64,000 bases of DNA, from NCBI RefSeq assembly GCF_003626975.1, contig NZ_CP032616.1, positions 744,001-808,000 on the forward strand, read 5' to 3'. Position 1 is the first letter of the stretch, and every line of letters begins with the position of its first letter. Below the pieces are notes generated by a model. It ran no database searches. It saw only the letters and a list, made by a program, of their open reading frames with translations, and was not told the DNA's origin. The position numbers and the translations under genes were made by a program. Origin of the DNA: Pseudomonas sp. DY-1 (GTDB lineage Bacteria > Pseudomonadota > Gammaproteobacteria > Pseudomonadales > Pseudomonadaceae). Shown here in pieces: positions 18,878-27,625 of the stretch.

Positions 18878-19792
18878 TTACAACTCGATGCTCATGCCGT
18901 CCCAGGCCACTTCGATGCCGTGGCGGCCCAGTTCAGCGCGCTCGCGGGAATCGACGTCGAGGATCGGGTTGGTGTTGTTGATGTGAATGAGCACCTTGCG
19001 CGGGCCCGAAATTCCGTCGAGCACTTCGATCATGCCGCCCGGGCCGCTCTGTGGCAGGTGGCCCATCTCGCTGCCGAGCTTGTCGCCGACCTCGCAATGG
19101 CGCATTTCGTCGTCACGCCACAGCGTGCCGTCCACCAGCAGGCAGTCGGCGCGGCGCATCCAGCCGAGCAGTGTCTCATCCACCTGGCCCAGGCCCGGGG
19201 CGTAGAACAGGCTGCCGCCGCTCGCCAGGTCCTCAATGAACAGGCCGATGTTGTCGCCGGGGTGCGGGTTGCCGCGATGCGGCGAGTACGGCGGCGCACT
19301 GCTGCGCAGGGGGATGGCGGTGAACTTCAGGCCAGTACAGGCGGGAATCTCGAACACCGGACTGGCCAGGTCGATGGGGTGCCACGCCAGCCCGCCGTTC
19401 CAGTGCTGGAGCATGGTGAAGAGCGGGAAGCCGGTGCTGAGGTCCTGGTGGACCATCTCAGTGCACCAGACCTGGTGCGGACAGCCCTCGCGCAAGCTGA
19501 GCAGGCCAGTGACGTGATCGATCTGGCTGTCCATCAGGATGATCGCGGCAATGCCCGTGTCGCGCACACGGCGCGCCGGCTGCAGCGGCGGGAAGGCCTC
19601 CAGCTGGGCACGGATATCAGGCGAGGCGTTGCACAGCACCCAGTCGACGCCATTGGCGCTGAGGGCGATGGAGGACTGGCTGCGCGGCTGCGCCCGGACC
19701 TTGCCGCTGCGCACGCCACGGCAGTTGTGGCAATTGCAGTTCCACTGGGGGAAACCACCACCGGCGGCCGAGCCGAGAATCTGGATATGCAT
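18878..19792 (-). CDS. pqqB: PqqB, metallo-beta-lactamase-fold hydroxylase
   Basis: 304 residues from the ATG at 19792, giving the standard [20 protein letters not shown]-terminus. CNCHNC is the structural zinc site, and [10 protein letters not shown] replaces the usual HxHxDH metal motif, as in other PqqB proteins. It hydroxylates the Glu-Tyr intermediate. The frame is open upstream to 19852, but that segment crosses the terminator at 19824-19850. Confidence 0.94.
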   Translation of the reverse strand: MHIQILGSAAGGGFPQWNCNCHNCRGVRSGKVRAQPRSQSSIALSANGVDWVLCNASPDIRAQLEAFPPLQPARRVRDTGIAAIILMDSQIDHVTGLLSLREGCPHQVWCTEMVHQDLSTGFPLFTMLQHWNGGLAWHPIDLASPVFEIPACTGLKFTAIPLRSSAPPYSPHRGNPHPGDNIGLFIEDLASGGSLFYAPGLGQVDETLLGWMRRADCLLVDGTLWRDDEMRHCEVGDKLGSEMGHLPQSGPGGMIEVLDGISGPRKVLIHINNTNPILDVDSRERAELGRHGIEVAWDGMSIEL

Positions 19793-19823
19793 GGCGAATA
19801 CGACCTGCCTTGGAATCCTGCAG

Positions 19824-19850
19824 GAAAAAGGACCCCGGTAAACCGGGGTC
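19824..19850 (-). terminator. Intrinsic terminator/attenuator between pqqA and pqqB
   Basis: On the minus strand, GACCCCGG, loop TTTA and CCGGGGTC are followed by CTTTTT. A perfect stem with a U-tract 48 bases after the pqqA stop is a textbook intrinsic terminator. It would yield abundant short pqqA mRNA with partial read-through into pqqBCDEF. Confidence 0.85.
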
Positions 19851-19897
19851 AAGCAAGGACGCTGTGCCGGTGGAGGCCAGCTCAGCGCCGTGGAGCA

Positions 19898-19969
19898 TCA
19901 GCGGTTGGCGAAGTACAGGGTCACTTCAAAGCCAATGCGCATGTCGGTGTAGCTGGGTTTGGTCCACAT
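19898..19969 (-). CDS. pqqA: PqqA, precursor peptide of PQQ (23 aa)
   Basis: Too short for standard ORF lists. The peptide begins [13 protein letters not shown] and ends EVTLYFANR. Glu15 and Tyr19, the residues joined to make PQQ, are in the conserved ExxxY spacing. GAGAGG precedes the ATG. It leads the pqqABCDEF operon and is separated from pqqB by an intrinsic terminator. Confidence 0.97.
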   Translation of the reverse strand: MWTKPSYTDMRIGFEVTLYFANR

Positions 19970-19986
19970 GGGTCGAATCCTCTCTT

Positions 19987-19994
19987 TTGTTATT
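19987..19994 (-). promoter_or_regulatory. Crc/Hfq-like motif in pqqA leader
   Basis: On the minus strand AATAACAA fits AAnAAnAA and directly precedes the AGAGAGG ribosome-binding site of pqqA, 17 bases from the ATG. It would place cofactor supply under catabolite repression. Confidence 0.55.
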
Positions 19995-20008
19995 GCGTGG
20001 GGTGAATC

Positions 20009-20023
20009 GACGAAATCTTCGTC
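20009..20023. promoter_or_regulatory. Perfect inverted repeat upstream of pqqA
   Basis: GACGAA and TTCGTC surround ATC, about 45 bases before pqqA. It is either an operator or part of the leader structure; no regulator can be assigned. Confidence 0.35.
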
Positions 20024-20031
20024 TGTGCTGG

Positions 20032-20068
20032 CCAGGCAAGGCGGTGCGGTCGCGGCCGCCTTGCCTGG
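20032..20068 (-). terminator. Strong hairpin between alcohol dehydrogenase and pqqA
   Basis: Thirteen-base perfect arms CCAGGCAAGGCGG and CCGCCTTGCCTGG lie six bases after the dehydrogenase stop. No U-tract follows, so it may stabilise the 3' end or slow polymerase before pqqA. Confidence 0.5.
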
Positions 20069-20073
20069 TCCGA

Positions 20074-22185
20074 TCACGGTTTTTCTTTCGCAGCGGTCGA
20101 CTGCTGCTCCTTCGTGTAGTCCGCGTACTCGCGACTCATGACGTAGGCCTTGATTTTTTCGACCTCGTCCGCCGTCAAAGTGTCCCCGAAGGATGGCATG
20201 CCCAGAGGACGCAGCACGCCTTCCCGGACGATCTGCTGGAACAGGCTGCGGCGCGACTCGTCGGATTTGCGCAGGTCAGGCACCAGCCCGCCGCTCATCG
20301 CCCCGACGCCATGGCACACGGAGCAGTAGCTGCCGTACAACTGCTGGCCAGCTTTAAGGTCGGCTTCACTGGCGTGGACCGGTTGCGGGATGCGGGTGAG
20401 GGCGGCGACTTGTTTCTCCGGAAGCGGCGGCAGGCTGGCCTTGCCGTCCAGCTTGAACACCAGCAGGCGGCTGACGTTGCCGACGCCCGGCGCTTTCGCC
20501 GCATCGCCGCCAATCAGCGGGGCGACACCGCCCCAGCCGGCCATGATCGCCACGTACTGTTCGCCCTTGTAGCTGTAGGTCATGGGCGCGGCGACGATGC
20601 CGGTCTGGGCGGCGAAGGACCAGAGCTGCTTGCCCTTGTCGGCCGAGTAGGCCACCAGGTTGCCGGCGGCCGTGCCCTGGAACACCAGGTTACCCGCGGT
20701 GCTCAGGGTGCCGCCGTTCCAGTAGTGCGGGTAGGGCACGCGCCAGGCTTCCTTCTGCTTCACCGGGTCCCAGGCCAGCAGCGCACCGGACACCGCCTCG
20801 CGCGGAATCTCGGTGGCGTCGGAGAAACCGGCACCGGTGTTGAAACCCTTGCGGCGAACGAAGTCCTTGCCTTCGTTGCGGTAGACGCCTGGGATTTCCT
20901 GGTAGGGGATGTACACCAGTCCGGTCTGCGGGTTGTAGGACATCGAGTGCCAGCTGTGGGCGCCGAACGGGCTCGGCCACATCACCACGGGCTCTTTCTC
21001 GTAGCGCGCACCCGGTACCTCCACCGGACGGCCGGTCGCCAGGTCGACGCGCTCGGCCCAGGTCACCTTGCCGAACTTCTCGGCGGACAGGAGCTTGCCG
21101 GTTTCGCGATCGAGCACGTAGAAGAAACCGTTCTTCGGCGCCTGCATGATCACCTTGCGGGGCTTGCCGTCGAGCTCCAGGGTCGCCAGGGTGAGTTGCT
21201 GGGTCGCGGTGAAGTCCCAGGTCTCGCCCGGGGTGGTCTGGTAGTGCCAGGCCAGTTTGCCGGTGTCCGGGTCCACGGCGAGGATCGACGACAGGTAGAG
21301 GTTGTCGCCACCGCCAGGGCTGCGCAGTTCTCGGTTCCACGGCGAGCCGTTGCCGGTGCCGATGTAGAGCAGCTCCAGGTCGGGGTCGTAGGCCATGCCG
21401 TCCCAGACGGTGCCACCACCGCCGCCTTTCCAGTACTCGTCGCCTTTCCAGGTCTTGGCTGCTTCGGCCAGCTCCGGATGCTCGTAGGGCTTGGCCGGGT
21501 CGCCGGGCACGGTGTAGAAGCGCCAGGCCATCTTGCCGGTCTCGGCGTCGTAGGCGGAGAAGTAGCCGCGCACGCCATACTCCGCGCCGCTGGTGCCGAT
21601 GATCACCTTGCCCTTCACCACGCGCGGCGCGCCGGTGATGGTGTAGGGCTTGCTGTTGTCGGTGGTCTGCTGGCTCCAGACTTCCCGGCCGGTCTTGGCG
21701 TCCAAGGCGATCAGGCGGCCATCGAGAGTGCCGATGTAGATCTTGCCATTCCACAGCGCGACGCCGCGGTTGACGGCATCGCAGCAAGCGTCGCGGGCCT
21801 TGCCGCGTTCGATCTGCGGATCGAAGGTCCAGAGGACCTTGCCAGTGGCCACGTCGACGGCGATGGCGCGGCTCCAGGAAAGCGAGGCGTAGAGCACGCC
21901 GTCGGAGAACAGCGGGGTCGCTTCCAGTCCACGGTGGTTATCGAGGTCGATGTACCAGGAGAGGCCGAGCTTGCCGACGTTGTCGGCAGTGATCTGCTTC
22001 AGGGGGCTGAAGCGCTGTTCGTCATAGGTACGACCGTGGCTGAGCCATTCGCTGCCATCTTTCTCGCTGGCGAGAATGGCGGCCTGGTCGACGGGAGCCG
22101 CGTAGGCGGCTGGCCCCAGCAGGGCGACGAGCAGGGCGGCGGCGAGGCGGGTACGGTTTCTGTGCATGGGCTGCGTGTTGGACAT
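20074..22185 (-). CDS. PQQ-dependent alcohol dehydrogenase with C-terminal cytochrome c (quinohemoprotein, type II)
   Basis: 703 residues. A signal peptide covers residues 1-29 (AAYAA cleavage region), so the enzyme is periplasmic. The eight-bladed PQQ propeller follows, with the vicinal disulfide Cys134-Cys135 (DACCDA) found in this family. A cytochrome c domain near residue 620 shows CSVCH with a probable distal Met in LGMPSFG. Such soluble type II enzymes oxidise primary alcohols, for example butanols, and pass electrons to the respiratory chain. AAGGAG lies ten bases before the ATG. It sits between the porin-like gene and pqqA, so enzyme and cofactor are made from one locus. The exact alcohol is inferred from the pathway, not seen. 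Confidence 0.92.
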   Translation of the reverse strand: MSNTQPMHRNRTRLAAALLVALLGPAAYAAPVDQAAILASEKDGSEWLSHGRTYDEQRFSPLKQITADNVGKLGLSWYIDLDNHRGLEATPLFSDGVLYASLSWSRAIAVDVATGKVLWTFDPQIERGKARDACCDAVNRGVALWNGKIYIGTLDGRLIALDAKTGREVWSQQTTDNSKPYTITGAPRVVKGKVIIGTSGAEYGVRGYFSAYDAETGKMAWRFYTVPGDPAKPYEHPELAEAAKTWKGDEYWKGGGGGTVWDGMAYDPDLELLYIGTGNGSPWNRELRSPGGGDNLYLSSILAVDPDTGKLAWHYQTTPGETWDFTATQQLTLATLELDGKPRKVIMQAPKNGFFYVLDRETGKLLSAEKFGKVTWAERVDLATGRPVEVPGARYEKEPVVMWPSPFGAHSWHSMSYNPQTGLVYIPYQEIPGVYRNEGKDFVRRKGFNTGAGFSDATEIPREAVSGALLAWDPVKQKEAWRVPYPHYWNGGTLSTAGNLVFQGTAAGNLVAYSADKGKQLWSFAAQTGIVAAPMTYSYKGEQYVAIMAGWGGVAPLIGGDAAKAPGVGNVSRLLVFKLDGKASLPPLPEKQVAALTRIPQPVHASEADLKAGQQLYGSYCSVCHGVGAMSGGLVPDLRKSDESRRSLFQQIVREGVLRPLGMPSFGDTLTADEVEKIKAYVMSREYADYTKEQQSTAAKEKP

Positions 22186-22269
22186 TTACGCAGGACTCCT
22201 TGATGTGCTTGTTATGGGCGGAGTGCTTTCGCTCATCCGATATGAATCAGGCGGTCGGCTGGCGAAAGG

Positions 22270-23202
22270 TCAGAACACCTGCAGCAGTCGCAGGTTGATG
22301 CGGTTGTCTTCCTCGAACCCGTTCTCGACGGACAGGTCCTGCCCGTAGGTCGCCAGCACCTGGGTGGTGGGCGTGATGAAGTAGGAGGCGCCGATGTTGT
22401 ATTTGCTGGTATCGGGTTCGTCGTTCAGATCGATGCCGTCGACTTCGTTTTCCCCGCCCCAGGTCCTGGATATGCCTGCACGGATATCGAAGCGCTCAGT
22501 GAAGTTGTAGCGCAGGAAAGCCTGGCCCTGATAAAGCTCCGACTGCTTGCGTGTCACGCTGTCCGGACCGTAGTCGTCGTTGTCGCCGAAGAAGGTCACG
22601 TCGCCCACCAGATCAAGGGTTAGCTTGTCGGTGAGGCCGGTGATGTAGCCGGCCTGGAGGGTGAACTTCCAGCGGTTCTCGCCGAGGTTTATCGGCTGGT
22701 CGTTGTCGTAGCTGCCGGTCGGCGCAAAGATGAACGGCGTGATACCGAAGTAGCGACGCTTGGCCGGGTCGTTCACCAGCCAGATGGTGGACGCGAGGAT
22801 CAGGTCGCCGGTGCCGCTATCGCTCCCCAGGCCCTTGAGATCGTCCTTGGCACGCAGATTGCCAAAGGGCAGGAGAAACTGCGGATCGATGATGTAGTCG
22901 CCGAGCTTCATGAAGTGCACACCCCGGAGGATGCCCACGTCCGAATCCAGGCCTGCGTCGATGGGAGCCTTGTGGCCGTTGGCGTACAGCGCGTTGCGTT
23001 CGGCGTGTTGGTAATACAGCAGGCCGAGGTTGGTGCCTTCGGGCAAGGCCGTGTAGTCGCCTGCATCCACATCCAAAGCGTGGGCGGCAGGGGTGAATCC
23101 GGCTGCGAGACCGAGGCTGGTGGTCAGGGCCAGGGCCCTGGAAACAGCGGTCTTGTGCGTGCTGCTGGAACAGGCGAGACGAGCTTTACCGCTCTTCGTC
23201 AT
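22270..23202 (-). CDS. Outer-membrane transporter-like protein, phenol-degradation MetA/SphA family
   Basis: 310 residues. A long N-terminal export signal ends near residue 42 (AAHALD). The rest is alternating beta strands with aromatic ends, ending LRLLQVF, as expected for an outer-membrane barrel of the MetA-pathway-of-phenol-degradation family. Members are thought to help hydrophobic substrates cross the outer membrane. It has its own sigma-54 promoter at 23291 and is followed after 84 bases by the alcohol dehydrogenase, so the two probably form one alcohol-induced operon. Confidence 0.8.
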   Translation of the reverse strand: MTKSGKARLACSSSTHKTAVSRALALTTSLGLAAGFTPAAHALDVDAGDYTALPEGTNLGLLYYQHAERNALYANGHKAPIDAGLDSDVGILRGVHFMKLGDYIIDPQFLLPFGNLRAKDDLKGLGSDSGTGDLILASTIWLVNDPAKRRYFGITPFIFAPTGSYDNDQPINLGENRWKFTLQAGYITGLTDKLTLDLVGDVTFFGDNDDYGPDSVTRKQSELYQGQAFLRYNFTERFDIRAGISRTWGGENEVDGIDLNDEPDTSKYNIGASYFITPTTQVLATYGQDLSVENGFEEDNRINLRLLQVF

Positions 23203-23213
23203 GACATCACCTT

Positions 23214-23224
23214 TTATTGTTTTT
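23214..23224 (-). promoter_or_regulatory. Crc/Hfq-like motifs in the outer-membrane protein leader
   Basis: Overlapping AAAAACAA and AACAATAA on the minus strand lie just before the AAAGGTGA ribosome-binding site, 12-22 bases from the ATG at 23202. Confidence 0.55.
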
Positions 23225-23290
23225 GTTTATCATTGATTGCTGTTCTCTGGCCTTTACTTGAAAGAACAACCAGAAACGCATCAGCTGTTC

Positions 23291-23306
23291 AGCAGGACCT
23301 GTGCCA
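23291..23306 (-). promoter_or_regulatory. Sigma-54 promoter for outer-membrane protein / alcohol dehydrogenase operon
   Basis: The minus strand reads TGGCACAGGTCCTGCT. GG and GC are exactly ten bases apart, as in the -24/-12 consensus TGGCAC-N5-TTGCW. Predicted transcription starts near 23279, giving a leader of about 77 bases. The same core recurs at 27436 and 29295. Confidence 0.82.
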
Positions 23307-23393
23307 TATTGTTTTAAGTTCTAATTAGTGCTTGAAAATCAATGGCTTGTATAAAAATGCAATTGGCGGTTGGAAGTTCCAGGAAGGTTGCAC

Positions 23394-23408
23394 CGTCTCG
23401 CTGTCTCA
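23394..23408. promoter_or_regulatory. Candidate activator half-sites
   Basis: CGTCTCG (23394-23400) and TGTCTCA (23402-23408) lie about 90 bases upstream of the sigma-54 promoter. The second matches the half-site of the palindromes at 27558 and 29387. Here the two are in tandem rather than inverted, so this is weaker evidence. Confidence 0.4.
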
Positions 23409-23472
23409 CTCTGAGCCAGTTGCAGGGCGGCAATGCTGTACCGGTCTGATACAACCGTTTCGAGGATGAGCC

Positions 23473-25413
23473 ATGAGCAAGCCCGATGACCCCATTCCCG
23501 CCACTGAAGGCAGGACGGTTCTCATGTCGCCTGAGGGCCGCAGGCCGGCCTTCGGATCGCAGTTGATCGCACGCTCGTGGGAGCGCTCCCAGCATTACGG
23601 AATTTCGCCTCGCGACCGGGTGCTCTTCGATGCTCCGGTCGTGGTCCGTCCAAAGGACATCCAGGAACACGGAGGGACGCTTCTCGGCGCCGCGAAGCCC
23701 GAGATGGAGCAGTTGCACGGAGCGCTTGCGCCGAAGGACTGGGTACTTGCCTGCATCGACATGGAGGGCGTGGTGCTCAACTCGATCGGCAAGTGCAACA
23801 GCGCCAGCCAGGAGCTCAACCAGGTTTTCCGGCCCGGCGCGCAGTTCCTCGAAACGCTGGTGGGCACCACCGGGCCGAGTTGCGCCCTGGAAGAGCGGGA
23901 AACCGTCGTCGTGGCTGGCGCCGACCATTACCTGGAGGAGGCCCATGCCTTCACTTGCATGGCCACCCCGATCTTCGGCCTCGATGGCGGAATAGTCGGC
24001 GTGCTGGATGCCAGCCGCAAAGGGCCGGCGACTTCCCTCTATTGCCTGGAGTCCCTGGTCATCGCGGCCCGCGCCATCGAACGGCGGATGTTCATGGAGT
24101 TGGGGAATGTCCTGCTGGTGCATTTGCACTACCGGCTGGACATTCTCGGCACCCCCATGGAGGGGCTGCTGGCGTTCGATCCGGTCGGAAAGCTGAAAGG
24201 GGCCAATCGCATCGCCACGCAGATATTCTCGTCGCCGGGGTTGAAGCGGGGCATGGATTTCAACGAGCTGTTCGACATGCCTTTCGCCCATGCCGTCTGC
24301 TATCGCCGCTACGACCTCAGCGTGCCATTCCGCATGCAGACCCAGTGGGGCTGCCAGCTGCACGCCTGCCTCACCACCTCACCGGAGAAGAAGGCCAGTC
24401 AGTTGCAGGAGCCGCCGCGCACCTTCACCACCGCCGAGCGCCGCCCCCTCGCCGTGCAGGGGCCGTGCCTCGAAGACCCGGCGGTCAGTTCTGCGCTGGA
24501 GCGTGCCCGCAAGGCCTTCGCACGGGATATCCCGGTGCTGATCAACGGCGAGACCGGCACCGGCAAGGAGGTGTTCGCACGCCTGCTGCACGAGGGCAGT
24601 GCCCGCGCCAGTGGTCCCTTCGTGGCGATCAACTGTTCGTCGATTCCGGCGAGCCTGATCGAATCGGAGCTGTTCGGTCATGTTGAGGGTGCCTTCACCG
24701 GCAGCCGCAAGGGCGGGGCGGCCGGCAAGATCGAGCAGGCGCACCAGGGCACCCTGTTCCTCGACGAGATCGGCGACATGCCGCTGGAACTGCAGGGGCG
24801 CCTGTTGCGCGTGCTGCAGGAGCGGAGCCTGAGCCGTCTCGGCAGCACTGCCGTTATCAAAGTGGATTGCGCGCTGATCTGTGCCACCCACCGAGATCTG
24901 GCACAGCTGTCGCAGGAGCAGGGTTTCCGTGAGGACCTCTACTACCGGATTAACGGTTTGCGGGTCACCTTGCCGGCCCTGCGCGAACGTACCGATCTGG
25001 CGCTACTGATCCAGCGCTTGCTGCAGAGCGAGACGGCATCCCATGCGCCGCTGGCGTTGGAGGAATCCGCATTGCAGGCCCTGCTGAGCTACAGCTGGCC
25101 GGGGAATATCCGGCAGCTCCATCAGACGCTCCGGCTCGCTGCCGCGCTGGCCGAAGACGAGGGTTGGATCGGGCTTCGACACTTGCCCGACGAAGTGCTG
25201 CCGGCCATCGCGAAGGCGTCGGCAAGCCGGGCAGAACCGGCGCCGGCCGCCGCACCTCAATCACTGGCGGGGGATACCTTGCTGGCATCCGAGCAGCGCG
25301 CGATCCGTGCCGCCATCGATGCCTGCCAGGGCAATCTCTCGGCTGCCGCCCGTAGCCTGGGGATTGGACGGGCAACCTTGTACCGCAAGCTGAAGGCGAT
25401 GGGAGAGGAGTGA
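23473..25413 (+). CDS. AcoR-family sigma-54-dependent activator of the alcohol catabolic cluster
   Basis: 646 residues. A GAF-type sensory region spans about residues 90-190, a PAS-like segment about 210-290, and the AAA+ domain about 335-560 with Walker A GETGTGKE at residue 360, GAFTGS and LFLDEIGD. A Fis-type helix-turn-helix ([18 protein letters not shown]) ends the protein. GAGG precedes the ATG. It is divergent from the outer-membrane protein operon, and three matching sigma-54 promoters lie within 6 kb, so it is the probable master activator. The inducer, an alcohol, aldehyde or CoA ester, is not visible. Confidence 0.92.
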   Translation: MSKPDDPIPATEGRTVLMSPEGRRPAFGSQLIARSWERSQHYGISPRDRVLFDAPVVVRPKDIQEHGGTLLGAAKPEMEQLHGALAPKDWVLACIDMEGVVLNSIGKCNSASQELNQVFRPGAQFLETLVGTTGPSCALEERETVVVAGADHYLEEAHAFTCMATPIFGLDGGIVGVLDASRKGPATSLYCLESLVIAARAIERRMFMELGNVLLVHLHYRLDILGTPMEGLLAFDPVGKLKGANRIATQIFSSPGLKRGMDFNELFDMPFAHAVCYRRYDLSVPFRMQTQWGCQLHACLTTSPEKKASQLQEPPRTFTTAERRPLAVQGPCLEDPAVSSALERARKAFARDIPVLINGETGTGKEVFARLLHEGSARASGPFVAINCSSIPASLIESELFGHVEGAFTGSRKGGAAGKIEQAHQGTLFLDEIGDMPLELQGRLLRVLQERSLSRLGSTAVIKVDCALICATHRDLAQLSQEQGFREDLYYRINGLRVTLPALRERTDLALLIQRLLQSETASHAPLALEESALQALLSYSWPGNIRQLHQTLRLAAALAEDEGWIGLRHLPDEVLPAIAKASASRAEPAPAAAPQSLAGDTLLASEQRAIRAAIDACQGNLSAAARSLGIGRATLYRKLKAMGEE

Positions 25414-25470
25414 GGTTCAGGGCAAGACCGCACGCGGCAACGGGTGCAGCCTTGCCGTCTGGTCGGCGCG

Positions 25471-25743
25471 TCAGCGGGCAGTGGTCGGGTCGATGATTCC
25501 GCGAACTTCGGAGACACGATTGGCCGGGAAGCCACCTTGCTCGGCATGTTCGCGGACCAGTTCTTCGTTATCCGCGCGGTACACGCAATAGACCTTGTCG
25601 TCCGTCACGTAGCTGTGCAGCCACTGAATCTGTGGCCCCATGGCGCTGAGCACGGCGCATGACTTCTGCGAGATGGCCTGAAGCTCCTTGATCGTGAGCT
25701 TTCCCGCATCGGGGATGTCGCGTTCGATGACGTAGTTCGGCAT
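25471..25743 (-). CDS. DUF4242 small protein
   Basis: 90 residues from the ATG at 25743, beginning MPNYVIERDIPDAGKL. The ferredoxin-like fold has pattern SYVTDDKVYCVYRADNEELVREHA, typical of DUF4242 (SCO4226-like nickel-binding) proteins. The frame runs open to 25818 but the family start and the leader motif favour 25743. It lies between the activator and the aldehyde dehydrogenase and carries the same A-rich leader, suggesting coregulation. No role in alcohol oxidation is known to me. Confidence 0.75.
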   Translation of the reverse strand: MPNYVIERDIPDAGKLTIKELQAISQKSCAVLSAMGPQIQWLHSYVTDDKVYCVYRADNEELVREHAEQGGFPANRVSEVRGIIDPTTAR

Positions 25744-25753
25744 GGTTTTTTCC

Positions 25754-25761
25754 TTCTTGTT
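25754..25761 (-). promoter_or_regulatory. Crc/Hfq-like motif in DUF4242 leader
   Basis: Minus-strand AACAAGAA overlaps the AAGAAGG ribosome-binding site ten bases before the ATG at 25743. Confidence 0.5.
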
Positions 25762-25863
25762 GTGGGTTGTCTGGTGACGCTTGTGTCGTAGGGTGGATGG
25801 CGCTTTTTTCACCCACACAACGGTGTCGGACCGGGTGCCGAATGGTCGCTTGGCACCCTTGTT

Positions 25864-25896
25864 GGAGCGAATTCATTCGCGATTGAAATCGCTCCC
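25864..25896. repeat. Extragenic palindrome (REP-like)
   Basis: GGAGCGA (25864-25870) pairs with TCGCTCC near 25889-25895. The core GGAGCGAATTCATTCGCG is the same as in the pair at 941. It lies ten bases after the aldehyde dehydrogenase stop and may protect or end its mRNA. Confidence 0.65.
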
Positions 25897-25906
25897 ACAG
25901 GAGCCC

Positions 25907-27397
25907 TCAGAGCTTGATCAGCACCGACTTCAGCTCGGTGTAGTGCTCGATGGCTGCCGCGCCCATTTCGCGGCCGACGCCGGAGAGCTTGTAGCCGCCG
26001 AAGGGCAGGGCCGGGTCGAGGGCGCTGTGGCAGTTGACCCAGACCGAGCCGGACTTGATGCGCGGAATCATCCGGTGCACCGCCGAGAGGTCGTTGGACC
26101 AGATGCTGGCGCCGAGGCCGTAGGGGTTGTCGTTGGCCATGCGCACCACTTCGTCGATGTCGTCGAAGGGCATGGCCACCAGCACCGGGCCGAAGATTTC
26201 TTCCTGCACCAGGCGGTGCTGCTGGTCGACGTCGACGATCACGGTCGGCTTGACGAAGTAGCCGGGGCCGAAGCCTTCGCCGCCGCAGGCGATGGTGGCG
26301 CCCAGTTCGCGGCCGAGGTTGATGTAGCCGGTGACGCGGTCCTGCTGCTTGGCGGAGACCAGCGGGCCCATCTGCACGCTGGGATCGAGGCCGTTGCCGA
26401 GCTTCATGCCGTTGGCGATGCCAGCGATGTCGGCGATCACGTTGTCGAAGTGCTTGCGGTGCACATACAGGCGCGAGCCGGCGCAGCAGACCTGGCCCTG
26501 GTTGAAGAAGATCGCGCTGGCGGCTCCGGCGGCGGCTTCGGCGAGGTTGGCGTCGGGCATGACGATGGTCGGCGACTTGCCGCCGAGTTCCAGGGTCACG
26601 CGGGTCATGTTGTCCATGGCCGCCTTGCCGATCTGCTTACCGACTTCGGTGGAGCCGGTGAAGGTCAGCTTGTCCACGCCCGGATGGCGGGTGAGGGCGA
26701 CGCCGGCATTCAGGCCGGTGCCGGTGATGACGTTGAACACCCCGGCCGGGTAGCCGGCTTCCAGCACCAGTTCGGCCAGCTTGAGGGCGGTCAGCGGGGT
26801 TTCATCGGCGGGCTTGAGGATCACGGTGCAGCCGGTGGCGAGCGCCGGGCCGAGCTTCCAGCAGGCCAGCAGCAGGGGGAAGTTCCAGGCGACGATGGCG
26901 CCGACCACGCCCACCGCTTCGCGGCGGATGTAGCCGTGGAACTGGTCGCCCGGCATCAGCGGCAGGGACGGGTCGACCGTGGTGCCTTCGATCTTGGTGG
27001 CCCAGCCGGCCATGTAGCGGAGGAAGTCGATGGCCAGTTGCACGTCCATGACCTGGGCCACGGCGGCGCTCTTGCCGTTGTTCAGGCACTCCAGTTCGGC
27101 GAGTTCCTGGGCGTCGCGCTCCATCAGGTCGGCCAGGCGCCACAGCAGGTTCTGCCGCTCGCGCGGACGCATGCGGCTCCAGGCGGAATCATCGAAGGCC
27201 TGGCGCGCGGCCTGCACGGCGCGGTCCACATCCTCGGCGGTGGCGGAGGGCACTTCACCGAGGATTTCGCCGGTCGCAGGATTACGGAAACTCATGGTGT
27301 TGCCGCTGGCGGCGTCCTGCCATTGGGCACCGATCAGCATCCGATGGGGGCGGTCCAGGAAGGAGCGGGTTTGCGGAAGAATTGGGGGAGTCTGCAT
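25907..27397 (-). CDS. NAD(P)+-dependent aldehyde dehydrogenase
   Basis: 496 residues from the ATG at 27397 (MQTPPILPQTR). The catalytic Cys is in FNQGQVCCAGS and the general-base Glu in TLELGGKSP. FTGSTEVGKQ and PWNFP-like AWNFPLLLACWK bind the coenzyme. The class oxidises aliphatic aldehydes to acids. A longer frame to 27514 is rejected because a sigma-54 promoter (27436) lies within it and leaves a 28-base leader to 27397. In the cluster it would convert the aldehyde made by the PQQ enzyme, probably isobutyraldehyde, to the acid. Confidence 0.92.
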   Translation of the reverse strand: MQTPPILPQTRSFLDRPHRMLIGAQWQDAASGNTMSFRNPATGEILGEVPSATAEDVDRAVQAARQAFDDSAWSRMRPRERQNLLWRLADLMERDAQELAELECLNNGKSAAVAQVMDVQLAIDFLRYMAGWATKIEGTTVDPSLPLMPGDQFHGYIRREAVGVVGAIVAWNFPLLLACWKLGPALATGCTVILKPADETPLTALKLAELVLEAGYPAGVFNVITGTGLNAGVALTRHPGVDKLTFTGSTEVGKQIGKAAMDNMTRVTLELGGKSPTIVMPDANLAEAAAGAASAIFFNQGQVCCAGSRLYVHRKHFDNVIADIAGIANGMKLGNGLDPSVQMGPLVSAKQQDRVTGYINLGRELGATIACGGEGFGPGYFVKPTVIVDVDQQHRLVQEEIFGPVLVAMPFDDIDEVVRMANDNPYGLGASIWSNDLSAVHRMIPRIKSGSVWVNCHSALDPALPFGGYKLSGVGREMGAAAIEHYTELKSVLIKL

Positions 27398-27409
27398 GGG
27401 CGGGGCCTC

Positions 27410-27417
27410 TTGTTGTT
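27410..27417 (-). promoter_or_regulatory. Crc/Hfq-like motif in aldehyde dehydrogenase leader
   Basis: Minus-strand AACAACAA precedes AGAGG and the ATG by 12 bases, inside the short leader set by the sigma-54 promoter. Confidence 0.6.
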
Positions 27418-27435
27418 GGTGTCTGGCCCAGCGGG

Positions 27436-27451
27436 AGCAAGGCCTGTGCCA
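27436..27451 (-). promoter_or_regulatory. Sigma-54 promoter of the aldehyde dehydrogenase
   Basis: Minus strand TGGCACAGGCCTTGCT is a near-perfect -24/-12 element with GG and GC spaced by ten bases. It is identical over 16 bases to the one at 29295. The predicted start is near 27425. Confidence 0.9.
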
Positions 27452-27557
27452 GCGCCCCTGCAGGCCAGGCAGGACGCCGGGCGCGGAGGTAGAGACGTCC
27501 TCTGCGCAACGCATCGATTCGGCAGGGTTGTGCCGGACTGGGGCAGGTGTCTCTGAA

Positions 27558-27578
27558 TGAGACAGCCCGGCTGTCTCG
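27558..27578. promoter_or_regulatory. Palindrome, candidate activator site for aldehyde dehydrogenase
   Basis: TGAGACAG, five bases, CTGTCTCG, with a further TGTCTCT at 27548, about 110 bases upstream of the promoter. It overlaps a hairpin (GCCCGGCT 27565-27572 with AGCCGGGC 27583-27590) that may terminate the chemoreceptor transcript, so its nature is ambiguous. Confidence 0.5.
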
Positions 27579-27625
27579 CTTCAGCCGGGCCGGTTCGGAG
27601 CGAAGCCGTAGATGCCAGCGTGGGG

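Noticed and set aside
27398..27514. N-terminal extension of the aldehyde dehydrogenase reading frame
   Set aside because: It contains the sigma-54 promoter at 27436-27451 and would require translation from untranscribed DNA; the family N-terminus starts at 27397.
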